A stretch of 64,000 nt of DNA from Anthoceros angustus. Lineage: Eukaryota > Streptophyta > Anthocerotopsida > Anthocerotales > Anthocerotaceae. Location of the stretch: NCBI GenBank assembly GCA_010909165.1, contig MU008164.1:1054001-1118000 (forward strand), given 5' to 3'. The notes below the pieces were generated by a model that saw only the letters and a program-made list of their open reading frames with translations, was not told where the DNA came from and searched no databases. The translations under genes were made by a program, and so were the position numbers. This document shows positions 21,101 to 30,796 of the stretch, one piece after another (the first letter of the stretch is position 1; each line of letters begins with the position of its first letter).

Positions 21101-21175
21101 GGCGGGCGCGGAGCGCGCAGGCGCGGAGCGCGCAGGCGCGGAGCGCGCAGGCGCGGAGCGCGCAGGCGCGGAGCG
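21101..21175. repeat. 15-bp GC-rich minisatellite, about 5 units
   Basis: The unit gcgcggagcgcgcag is repeated nearly perfectly about five times. It creates long open frames on both strands (an ERAGA-type repeat on plus, an RAPRL-type repeat on minus), which I take to be an effect of the repeat rather than coding. Confidence 0.9.
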
Positions 21176-21300
21176 CGATGCGGGAGGAGGAGAGCCGACA
21201 ATGACGGCTATCCTCCCGACACCCCCGCCTCGTGTGCTGGCAGCGGAAGGCGTCTACGCCGCACGCCCACCGTGCCCACTAATCGTGGCCGGGTCGGCGA

Positions 21301-21590
21301 TTTATGATAAGCCCGTATTGGGCTTATCCATTTAAAGCCCTTTATTTTCGGGCCTGATTTATTGTAGGCCATTTTTTGGACCATATATGCTTATGCATAT
21401 TTTCAGCCATATCTTTTGGCCTTTTAGGCCCGATTTAGGATAAGCCCGTATTGGGCTTATCCATTTAAAGCCCTTTTATTTTCAGGCCCGCGCCTGATTT
21501 ATTTATTTATTGTAGGCCATTTTTGGACCATATATGCTTATGCATATTTTCAGCCATATCTTTTGGCCTTTTAGGCCCCGATTTATGCCT
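21301..21590. repeat. tandem duplication of about 130 bp in the copia II tail
   Basis: The block ataagcccgtattgggctta..ttaaagccc..tgtaggccatttt..gcttatgcatattttcagcc occurs twice, at about 21307-21425 and 21434-21575. Both copies hold the small inverted repeat ataagccc-gtatt-gggcttat. The second copy carries a few inserted bases. Confidence 0.85.
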
Positions 21591-21863
21591 TATTTCCGGC
21601 CTATTTTCTATTTAACCTACGCATTATGAATGGAGTATAATTTTAGGCCTCTCTTTAAGCCTATTTCTGGAGCTATTATTTGTCAACCTTATTCTGGTGA
21701 ATATTTTGGTGGACATATTAAGTTTTCTATTTCAGGCTTACTTATTCATCAAGCAGCTTAAGTTGTCAGCACTTTTCTTAGGCTTATAACTTTTGATTAA
21801 GTGGGAGTCTATCTATGATTTAGACCTCATTTTGAAGCTAGAATTCACCCCTACATTCATAGT

Positions 21864-21872
21864 GAGTGGGAG
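21864..21872 (+). other. polypurine tract of copia II
   Basis: gagtgggag lies directly before the 3' LTR start (tgatga at 21873). This is the expected place and composition for the plus-strand primer. Confidence 0.75.
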
Positions 21873-22128
21873 TGATGAAATAGGTCTAGCTTAGGGCACT
21901 ATTCATTAGGGCCTCATTACTTAAACATTAATTTAGAGCTAGGGCTTTAGGTAGTTAGTTGTTACAACAACTTATAGTTGCAACAACTTATGGTTGCAAC
22001 TACTTATGGTTACAACAACATATTGTTGTAACCACCAACCACCCAGCCTATTTAAAGGCTTGTACTTTACTCATTAATCAATTCATTCCATTGTTTCTCT
22101 TCTATCTAAGAGCTATTGATTCTCATCA
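21873..22128 (+). repeat. 3' LTR of copia II
   Basis: 256 bp, TGATGA...TCATCA. It is almost identical to the 5' LTR, with no base substitution that I can see and only about three single-base indels. It is followed by ggcgc, against tgcgc before the 5' LTR: a possible 5-bp target-site duplication with one mismatch, or a 4-bp match. Confidence 0.93.
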
Positions 22129-22329
22129 GGCGCGATTGCAGTGTGCAACGGAGCATGGCGTGCGAGGGGACAAGAAGCGAGGCGGCAAGGCTGCCGTGCA
22201 ACCTTCCGTGGGCGGAGGCGGCAGTCCCTACCGCCACGGCCGGCCGCCGGACGGGCGGGCCCGGCTGTGGAGGCCTCAGATCCGTTGTTGATCCCGGTGG
22301 TAATTGAGGAGTTCCCTAAGTCTATCTGC

Positions 22330-23320
22330 ACATACCAGACAAGTGCGCTACCTCCCGTGCACCACGCCCGGGCCTGCTCCCGATCTCGGTCCCGCGCACA
22401 ACATCCACTTCCGCGCTTACCGCGCACAATGCCCGCTCCTGCGCATTGCGCCACCTCTCGTGCACCACGCCTGGGCCCGCCTCCGCACTGCCCGCCTCCT
22501 GCACCACGCCTGCCTCCCGCACTCCGCACCGCCTCGCCACCTCCAGTGTGTTGCGCCCGAGCCTGCTCCCACATCCGCTACAGACCGCCCGCCTCCCAAG
22601 ACCGCCCACTCGCGCCGCCCACTCTGCACCGCCCGCTCCCACACCCATGTCCGCCTCCCACGTAATGCCCGCCTCCCGCACTCCGCACTGCTCGCCTCCC
22701 ATAATCGGGTCCGCTGCACCGCCCGCCACCTCTAGCGTCGCTACTGCTCACTCCGCACTGCTCGCCTCCGCACCGTGTCCGCCTCCTCAGCATTGCGCCA
22801 CCTCTCTGCACCACGCCTGGGCCCGCCTCCCACACTCGGGTCCGCCTCCCACACTTAGGTTCGCCTCCCGACCGCCTCGCCACCTCCAGGTTGCGCCCGA
22901 GCTCGCTCCCACATCCGCTCCCACACTTAGGTCCGCCTCGCCTCCCGACCGCCCACTCTCGCACCGCCCGCCTCCCGCACTCCGCACTCCGCACTGCCCG
23001 CCTCCCACGTAATGCCCGCCTCCCGCACTCCGCACTGCTCGCCTCCATAATCGGGTCCGCTCGCACCGCCCGCCACCTCTAGCGCACTGCTCGCTCCCAC
23101 ACTCGGGTCCGCTCGCTCCCACACACGTGTCGCCTCCCACACGTGTCCGCCTCGCCTCCCACGTAATGCCCGCCTCCCACACTCGGGTCCGCTCTCGCGC
23201 AGCGCTCGCTCCCACACACGTGTCCGCTCCCGCGTAATGCCCGCTCCCGCACCCGCGCACCGTTCGCTCCCACACTTAGGTCCGCTCCCGCGCACCACCC
23301 CCTCCCGCACCGCCTACTCA
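22330..23320. repeat. C-rich degenerate minisatellite, about 1 kb
   Basis: The plus strand is built from shuffled words such as cgcctcccgcactccgcac, cgctcccacactcgggtccg, cccacgtaatgcccgc and cgcgcaccg, repeated dozens of times with variable order. It is strongly C-rich on plus and G-rich on minus. Long frames open on both strands, but their peptides are simple repeats. It lies between copia II and the host gene island. Confidence 0.85.
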
Positions 23321-23910
23321 AAAATATATTCCTCCTGAACCATTTTATTAGAATAAAACATTTGTGTCTGTACTTGGTAGTCTTAGCTTCCATTTTTTAC
23401 CATTAAATATTCAAGTAAAAGAAGTATAAAAATATATAGTATTAATTATTTTTAATATTTTCTTTAAATAAATAAAAAGGTAGTTTAGTGCGGAAGAACA
23501 ACTCACAGAAGTATCTCATAAAATATATACAGGTGATAAATATACAGCTAACAAGTGTGAAAGGATGGACTGAAAGAAGGTAGGTAGTACAATTTTATTT
23601 CTTTCCTATTAAGTCCACCCTTCCTAAGGAAGCTTATGGTTTAAGAAAGTTCTTCACAAATTCTGTAGGAAGTTATGCCACGGAAAAAGACTAGGTACTA
23701 AAAGAGGGTGCTAACAAAGACTGTGACAAGTGAGATAATAACCAACGCACACAATGCTTCAGAGCTTGCCTAAAACAAGAGCTCAGGTGTCATATGTAGC
23801 TTGGTACCTGTACAAGCCAGCATCGGCGATGCCAGTACGATGGGTGCATTTGTTGAAGATGCTCATGGAAGCAAGCGAGCTCCGACTTTAGCGAGGCCAG
23901 GGACGTGAGC
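23321..23910. other. AT-rich upstream region of CCDC40
   Basis: An abrupt change from C-rich repeat to AT-rich DNA (about 23320-23500). The last 200-300 bp before 23911 probably hold the promoter and 5' untranslated region of CCDC40. An upstream ATG at 23865 opens only about nine codons before a stop. I cannot place a TATA box with confidence. Confidence 0.45.
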
Positions 23911-26900
23911 ATGGATGCCAAGGACGATGGGGTTCACACTGTTGACTATCCCTTGCACGCAGGCCTGCCCAGGCCACAGCCTTCCCCTTCGTTGCGCCTG
24001 GATTTGTCGGCCGCGACCAAGAGCAGCGGCGAGTCTGGGGCCGGCCATGGGCATGGGCATGTCAGAGGAGTTGCCGACGCAGCCTCGCAGCCACCTCCCA
24101 CGTTCAGTGCCAACGCGTTCCAGCAAGAACTTGTGGAAAAGAAGGCGGAAAGGGACAAGAGGTTGCTGCAGCAGGACAAGGAAACGGCGGAGGCCCGGAG
24201 CATGGCGCAGGCTGGGGAGGACGGCGGCGTGAGAAGGGCAGGGGCAGGGGATGTGGCGGATGTTGCTGCCGTGCCGGATGATGGAGTGCTCGCGCGTGCA
24301 CAGATCGCGCTCAAGCAGCAGTTCCTGGACAGGAAGCAGGAGTTGGTGGACAAGATCTTTGAGCAGGGAAAGTTTCTGCGGAGGGCCAGCAAGCAGAGGG
24401 AGGAGGCGGGTGTGCAGCTGTATGGCATGCAGAAGATCCTGGCCAGCCTGCATGTGTCGCTACACAAGGCCAACGACACCTTCGCGATGACGCAAGCGGC
24501 TCACTCCAAGGTTGGGATCTCGGGGAGGAAGGATGCTATGCCGCTCGGCTTTGACGTCCATCGTGTGACCCTTGCTAAGCTTGGCAGGCTGCAAGCCGGG
24601 TAGCACACATGCAAAAAGTGTATGCCGGAAGACATGCGGAGATGGAGGCTCTGAAGCAGAAAGTGGAGAGGAGCCAGTTGGAAATGGACAAGCTGGGAGC
24701 CACGTTGCAGCAGATCGAGGCCTACAATGAAGAGCTTAAGAGTGAGATTGCAATCAGCCGGCGCGCAACCTATGCAGGAGAGGAGCATGTCGTTAGGGCG
24801 GAGAAGGTGAAGAAGAAGCAGGATATACTCATCACTCAACTGCAGCAACGGCTGAAGCAGGCGAAAAACAGGCTCGCTTTGTGCAAAGCTCAGCTGCTAG
24901 GTCTGTCCCTCTCGGTTTAGTCTTACCGCCGAATCTGCATCCTCGCAATGTACACATCATTGTGTGAGATGGTATCCATCGGGTTGCGTGCTTAGCTGTC
25001 TGTCTTTTCATCCTGATCTGACAACAGCTCAGCAAAGAGAGACCAAGGTTGCCTACGAGGCTTTGACTGAGGCTGGGATTGAGATGGAAAGCATCAACTC
25101 TGAAAAGAAGCAAGTTACCCTGCAATGGAAGTCTTCTTTGGTCGTGCTGGCAAGATGTGATGAAGCTTACCAGGTTGAGGAGGGATGCCTGTTTTCTTGT
25201 TTCAGCAGTGTGCGATGAGTACCTTGCATTGAAGCTGGCCCACTTTGCATATGACCTCCTTGTACCTATGCAGGCGTTGCTGGATTCAATAGCTCAACAG
25301 AAGGAGCAAGAAATAGCCGTTGAAGCTGAGAAGGAAGCATTTTGCAAAGCTATAACTGTTGAGAAGCGAAAGATTGAGCTTCACAATGCTATGTTGGCTA
25401 AGGTGGAGCTGCAGTTGAAGATGTTACTCAAGCAAGTCAAGCGGGTAGTAGATAAGCGACTTGCAATACAGTCGCAGTATGGGAAGTACCTGGTATCGCT
25501 TTCTGATATAGATGCCAATATAGCAACTGTTAAACAGCAGATCACTGCGACCGAGGTGCAGATCAAGGTTGGTGTCAAAACCAGTCTCCTTGGTTACCGT
25601 GAGCATCGATTGACATTTCGTGTTCTCTCATATCACTGATGCTAACAAAAGTGGTTCCTTTTCAGGTGACTGATAAGGCCCTCGAAAAAGAATACTCAGG
25701 TTTTGCTGAGATCGAGGCAGAGATGCTCAAAAGCCTTGGGGAGCAAATCATCCTTGAAAAGTCATCTCAGGCAACAGTTCAGGGAACTTTGATTTTACGA
25801 CAGCGTGTTCGAGCAGAAGACATGGTAGCGACAGAGATTCAGTATGAGCTTGCTCGCATCCGCGTGGACATCCTCACAGTGCAGAACTACAATGAAACTG
25901 TCAAGGAGGCTCTTGTTGCGGTGGATGAGGACGTGAAGTTCAAGTTTTCCCTGATAACCAAGATGCAGTTAGAAATAAGACGGAGACATGGTGAGGTGGA
26001 AATGAAAACCAAAGAGATTGACAGGTTAAATAAGCAGTATGAGAAGTTAACGGCTAACATGGTAGACAAGGACACAACTCCTTGGGAGCATATCATACAT
26101 AAGTTGGGCAGCGAGATAGATGAGAAAGTGAAGGCCTCAAGTGATTTGCAGAAGCAGTGGCTTCTTATCCAGACTGCGCTGGTCTCTATCTCGACCGATA
26201 ATAACCGTTTGACAGAAGAATATCAGCAGAAAGAGGTGGAGAAGATTGTGCTAGTGCACAGGAAACGTCGGCTGGACAATCAATTCAGCATGCTTCTGAA
26301 GAATGTTAAAGACCTCGATAGCGGTGTTCGGTTCAAACATCACGTAATCACAAGGTATGGTGGCAGGCTAAAGCACTTGAAGGACATCTGAAGACCTTGG
26401 ACACGTCTTGAGTGGAAATGCTCCGGTAGTGTTTCAGGTGCTAACTCAAGATGTCGTTAAGTAGTGATAAGGAAATGATTCCCCTGTTTGGTACAGGTTA
26501 AATGACCTGATAGCCAGAAACCAAGAACTGCAAACGGAGCTGGCGACAGAGAATAACCATCTTGAACACAACAATTTCCTAGATCTGAAAGAGCTGGACA
26601 ATGAGATGGTCAAGATGGAGCTGCACATGGCAGATTGCTACAATGAGAAGAGCGATGTGGAAGGGCATGTCTCTGAACTTCAACGTCACATCCAGTTGTG
26701 GAAGTGCAAGATAGCTTATGAGAAAGAGACTCAGGTATTCGGCTTGTTATTTTGCTGTGCCCGTTGGTTCGTGCGGCGCCCCTGACTGAGAGGGTCTGTA
26801 GGTCCTACCGCGTAATGCCAGGATCCTGTCTGCAGGAATGTCTAGACCCTGAAGCTGGGCAGGCTGTTCTTGGGAGAATGAGAAAGGAGTTTGAGCGTTT

Positions 26901-27686
26901 GAAGCTTAGACTCGATGCATTAACAGCTCATCGAGAAAAGTTGATTTGTGGATTGGAAAGCCGTGTTCTCAACCGAAAAGCCATTGCTACCAAGGTCAAG
27001 GTATAAGGAGTGTTCTACCTGCTCGTTTCGGAAGGTGTAGTCTGTGTCGTGCCAACACGCAATTCACTTCCTTACACTGGGCGCCGGCTGCAGGCTATAC
27101 AACAGAAACGGCTCTTGGATGGGACTGCAAACAGCAACGAAGTTGCACTAGTCAAAGCCATCAACGATTTGAAGCGGGGAATTAAAGAAACGTTGAAAAC
27201 CTCTCTTACTCTGGACAATCAACTTGAAGTCCTGGAGGTCTCACGAGTGAATTATGTGAACAAGGCAGAAGAAACCAACATCGACCTGGATGTGTCGATT
27301 AAAGAATTGGAAGAACTAAGGTACAATAAGATCGCAGTGTTTGAAAACTTGGTCTGTTGTATCACTGTCCGTCACTCAGTGATCTCCACATCCATGTTAC
27401 CTGCAGAGGGAAACTAAGGGATGCAAATTACTCGAAATCTGGAGAGTTGATAGCAACGGCTGCCACGCAGCGCTCTGCCAAGCATTACGATGGTGTACTA
27501 AAGGGAAAATGGAAGAAGCCGACAAAGCCTGGTGCTGGACTTGAGGAGCAGTTATCTGAATCGCAGAAGACACTGGATGTTTTACTCAAAATGGTACTTG
27601 CCTTTGTCCATGAATTGCCGGACCTCCAGGCTAAATTTGAGAGCACCATTGTACAGATAGAGTTAGCTAGCGGATACCGTAGTTAG
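23911..27686 (+). CDS. CCDC40: CCDC40-like axonemal coiled-coil protein
   Basis: With CCDC39, CCDC40 forms the 96-nm molecular ruler of motile axonemes, positioning radial spokes, inner dynein arms and the nexin-dynein complex. Exons: 23911-24510, 24588-24900, 25028-25173, 25274-25567, 25666-26354, 26497-26734, 26836-27000, 27094-27351, 27407-27686; all introns are GT...AG and phases agree. The product of roughly 980 residues is almost entirely coiled coil after a low-complexity N-terminus. Family landmarks include GVQLYGMQKILASLHVSL, KKKQDILITQLQQRL, EAGIEMESINSEKKQ followed by LQWKSSLV, and the late LLKMVLAFVHELPDLQAKFE. The ATG at 23911 opens the first long frame. In the last exon one A too many in gaaat (27435-27437) shifts the frame; without it, reading continues to the stop at 27684-27686. 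Using a donor at 27320 instead would also restore frame. The gene implies flagellate sperm. Confidence 0.85.
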
Positions 27687-29286
27687 GTGGGACCACTTCA
27701 GGCTTGGGGGAACTTGCGGACATTCCATCACTTGAAGACTCTTCAATGTCACTGCCCTTCAAGCGGGTAGAGAGGTTCTGACTTCTTATCTGGGCCCGCT
27801 GAGGTTGAAGGTGGGAGGGAAAGGGCTCCCTCCTGCTGCTGACACCACGGCCTCTCAGATGTCTCGACAGGTTTCCAGCTTTCCCTTCTCCAGGCATATG
27901 TGACATCCAGCTTGCCCTTCTCCAGGCAAATGATGTCACAGAAGGGGCTTATTGGCTGTTGCCGGACTTCTTTGTTACTGTGCTCCTCCTGTTTGAGGAC
28001 ATGTTTTGCTGGTCTATTTCAGGAAGCTCCCGGAACTGAAAAGTCTGATTTTCTAGGGGGGATTCATTTTTTTCCATGTAAGGAATCTATTAATAAGGCA
28101 TAAAGCTTTTTTCAAAAAGATAGCTTTTTCGTTCCTGTCGCACAGAACGTTGACTATTTACCCAATCTACAAGATGAAACATCCGTGGATGATTGGTCTG
28201 TCCCTGGTGACAAGTTGCTATAAGGATGTTACTGTCGGCACACACCAAGAACACTGCAGACGAAGGCTATAACCGTAGGCAGAGAGGATCGGGAAGAGCT
28301 TTGAAGAAGGGAGTCTCGCTGATTCCTTTGATCTGGAACACTGCCGAAAAAGCACTGAAAACAACCAGAGAGGATCGGGAAGCAAGGTTTTGGAAGTCAG
28401 AGAGTCTGCAATGAGCCGTTTCTCTGTCCACGGCGAGTGTCCAATGAGCCCTCTCCCTAGCCTGGGTTTGGAGGTCACGGGGAATGTACAAAAAGCCCAG
28501 TTTCTGCCCTCGTAGGAACATCGGGCCTGATTGCCACAGCCCTGGACCTGGACACTTCGGTTAGTTAGGTCACATTAGAAACAACAGGTGGCAAAAGTAA
28601 ATCACAGATATTAGATCAGAGCTATAGAGGGCCAGGGCCCTTAGCCCGGCACTGAGTCGGCCCCTTACGATACTGTTCCTCTAGTAAAAATCTCGCTCTT
28701 CTGGTAAAGATATCGAGTACCCGTAATGCCGACAGCTGCTCACATCTCCAGGTGTCAAGTCAAGCTTTTTAAAATATCCCGGCTCAGCGAGTCAGTCCTG
28801 CCTAATCTAGGAACGCAGTTGAGGTTACCTTGCATCAGCTCCGTTGACAAAACCTGCCTGCCTCCCTGACAGTTCCATGGAGCTGGTTGTCCAACACCGA
28901 CATTTCTTCGTTAAAAGGTTGATGAAGAAGGGCTGAGCCCTCCCCCCTTCAGGGTTCACAGACTGGGACAGAAGAGGTGTCCATGAACAGAGCTGCCCCT
29001 GCTGGGATGGAAAACTTTAACTTTGACAGCTTCGCCGCCTCAGCAGGATCCCGTTCAACTCGGCTCGCTTGCAATCGTCCATTCCCTGCACTCGCTCCAT
29101 TTCCCAAGGTTTATCGTCAGAATTTTTCTCCTACATTTTTCAATAAGAAAGTATTGGTGTAGCAGAAATCCCTAGGAGAGGAGACAACATGCCTGCTTGA
29201 AAATCCACCGCAAACAAGAGAGCTTTCCTTCGTACGGATCCGCTTCGCACACATCCTTCAGAGAAGATTGCAATACGCACGCTTTT
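27687..29286. other. intergenic region between CCDC40 and SMG9 (convergent 3' ends)
   Basis: About 1.6 kb holding the 3' ends of two convergent genes. Frames of 60-90 codons occur on both strands, but none resembles a known family or shows splice-linked continuity. A near-repeat of gatcgggaag occurs at 28288 and 28375. I see no transposon ends or RNA gene. Confidence 0.5.
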
Positions 29287-30585
29287 TCACCGGCGATACA
29301 ACCCCGAGCCTTGCAACATCTTGCTGTAATCCGCCAAGACAGGTGACTTCTTCACCAAATCCCAGATCCGGGCAGCATTTCTTAGCCAGTCTCGCTCGCT
29401 CATGATTCTGGCAAACGATCGTCTTGGCATAGACAGCACCTACAAAGCATGAGTCAGATAACAATGCAAACATCTATCCCGTGAAAAAGAAGAATTTCAC
29501 TGAAGCCATACCCGATCTCGGAACTGCCACATCATGGATGAGAAGCTTTCGTACTGCTTCCTGGTAGAATCTTCACCTCCCTTGAGAGGGAGCACAAAGA
29601 AATTAACTCCGCCAGCCGGCACCGGCCGGCCTGCACTCGACATATCATCATCCTGCAGAGCTGCCTTGGAGTGCCTACCATGATTCAACACGGGAAACTG
29701 CGGAGCAATGTAGCTCACCGCTCCGTTCTTTCTAAACGCTGGCAGCGAAAACAGCTTGCACAGCGTCGTCTCCAATCGCCGAATTTCAGGCAGCGAGACC
29801 TCGCCATCCCTCAACTTCGAATGCACAAAAACCGTGTCCGCGAAATAGTCCGCACCTTCATCTTGCACACCATCAGCACTCTCAGGCTCCGCAGCCCCCG
29901 CAGGAAGCGAAGGATCCGGAACCCCCTGCTTCAGCATCTCCACCGTTTGCATAAGGCGCAACAACCTGACGTCCTGCAGCCCCTCCGTCACCAGCAGCAC
30001 CACATGGCAAACCGAGCAAAGAAACATCCCGAGCTGCAGCCCCATGAGCTCCAGCGCAAGCTCCCCGGACACAGTCTCTCCCGGTAGCACGGGCACAGCT
30101 GACGATCCGTCCGGCCGCATCAGATCCGCCAGCACGGATGCCGAGAACAGCGGCTGCGTGTCCAGCAAGATGAGCCGCTCCACAGACACCCGCAGCTCCA
30201 TCCCCATGCTGCAGTGCCTGGCCGTGGCTTGATTCTCCTCCGACTGCACTGCAAACGGCGGCAAAACGGAGGCAGGCGCCGTGGCGTCGAATCCGTAGAG
30301 CTGGTTCATGATGGTCGACTTCCCCACTCCCGGCGCTCCCAGCACTCCGATCACCGTGAAATCGGTGTTGTCGGACACGAGCGACATCGATCGCTCCGGC
30401 ACGAACTCCCACGCATCAGAGAGCAGATTGAGCGAACCATGCGGCAACCGTGCGCGAGCTGCTCCATCCTCCTCCCTTTCTCGCATCAGCTTCAAGCCCC
30501 CCTCGGCGCGCGGGGCGGCCGGCTTTGCCAGCAGGATCTTCGGCCCTCCACCGCCTCCCGCCATCGCCACCATCGCCGAGCTCAC
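29287..30585 (-). CDS. SMG9: SMG9-like nonsense-mediated mRNA decay factor
   Basis: SMG9 binds SMG8, and the pair controls the SMG1 kinase that phosphorylates UPF1 during nonsense-mediated decay. Two exons: 30585-29512 (358 codons, phase 0) and 29439-29287 (50 codons plus stop), separated by a 72-nt GT...AG intron; the total is 408 residues. A low-complexity N-terminus is followed by a G-fold domain with a P-loop, GAPGVGKST, at residues 83-91. Further SMG9 landmarks are LILLDTQPLFS, then FLCSVCHVVLLVTEGLQD, LMQTVEMLK, VNFFVLPLK and, in exon 2, RDWLRNAARIWDLVKKSPVL and ADYSKML near the C-terminus. The ATG at 30585-30583 is the first in frame. It is transcribed away from RPN10 across a 211-bp spacer. 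Confidence 0.93.
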
Positions 30586-30796
30586 AGCAAAGCGTCCTGA
30601 AGGCTGTCCGCTAAACTAAAAGCTCCCTGAAGGATAAGAAAATTTTCCCTCTTCGTCTAGGGTTTCATTATTAACTCAAATCGGACGACTCCAGAAAAAA
30701 TTGTTTACACTCCTTCATACGTGAAGTTTCGTACTTGAAGTTACTCCTTGCCCGTTGGTCCGCCATAGCGAGCCCTGGACGTGAGATCCTGCAACC
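30586..30796. promoter_or_regulatory. divergent promoter region shared by SMG9 and RPN10
   Basis: Only 211 bp separate the two divergent ATGs, so the core promoters and both 5' untranslated regions must fit here or extend into the genes. A telo-box-like word, tagggttt (reverse complement AAACCCTA), sits at 30659-30666; such boxes are common in plant promoters of translation and growth genes. No clear TATA box is seen. Co-regulation is an inference from spacing. Confidence 0.6.

Larger units (their letters stand above)
20449..21863. other. noncoding 3' tail of copia II between RNase H and the 3' LTR
   Basis: About 1.4 kb with a T tract of roughly 15 (near 20568-20583), a GC-rich part with the 15-bp minisatellite (21101-21175) and an AT-rich part with a tandem duplication (21301-21590). 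No coding domain is recognised, although several frames stay open in the GC-rich repeat. It could be an element-specific 3' untranslated region or hold a smaller nested insertion; I find no inner terminal repeats. Confidence 0.5.
11326..22128 (+). mobile_element. Ty1/copia LTR retrotransposon II, full length, internally rearranged
   Basis: Both LTRs are present (11326-11582 and 21873-22128). A PBS follows the left LTR and a purine-rich tract precedes the right one. Inside, in order, are gag with a zinc knuckle, protease, GAG-pre-integrase, integrase, RT with YVDD, and RNase H, all on the plus strand. The LTRs start TGATGA and end TCATCA. About 10.8 kb is long for copia, because three internal segments are duplicated or triplicated and a roughly 1.4-kb noncoding tail precedes the 3' LTR. 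Coding frames carry many 1-5 nt indels although the LTRs are nearly identical. Confidence 0.93.

Noticed and set aside
20995-21335. Open frames with ERAGA and RAPRL repeats in the copia II tail
   Set aside because: They follow from the 15-bp GC minisatellite and lie in an element's noncoding tail.
22304-23310. Several 100-190 codon frames in the C-rich repeat on both strands
   Set aside because: They are translations of shuffled simple repeats, overlap in all frames and show no family motif.
29882-30412. A 176-codon minus frame overlapping SMG9
   Set aside because: It is an Ala/Gly/Arg-rich shadow of the SMG9 first exon, which carries the P-loop and family motifs in the other frame.
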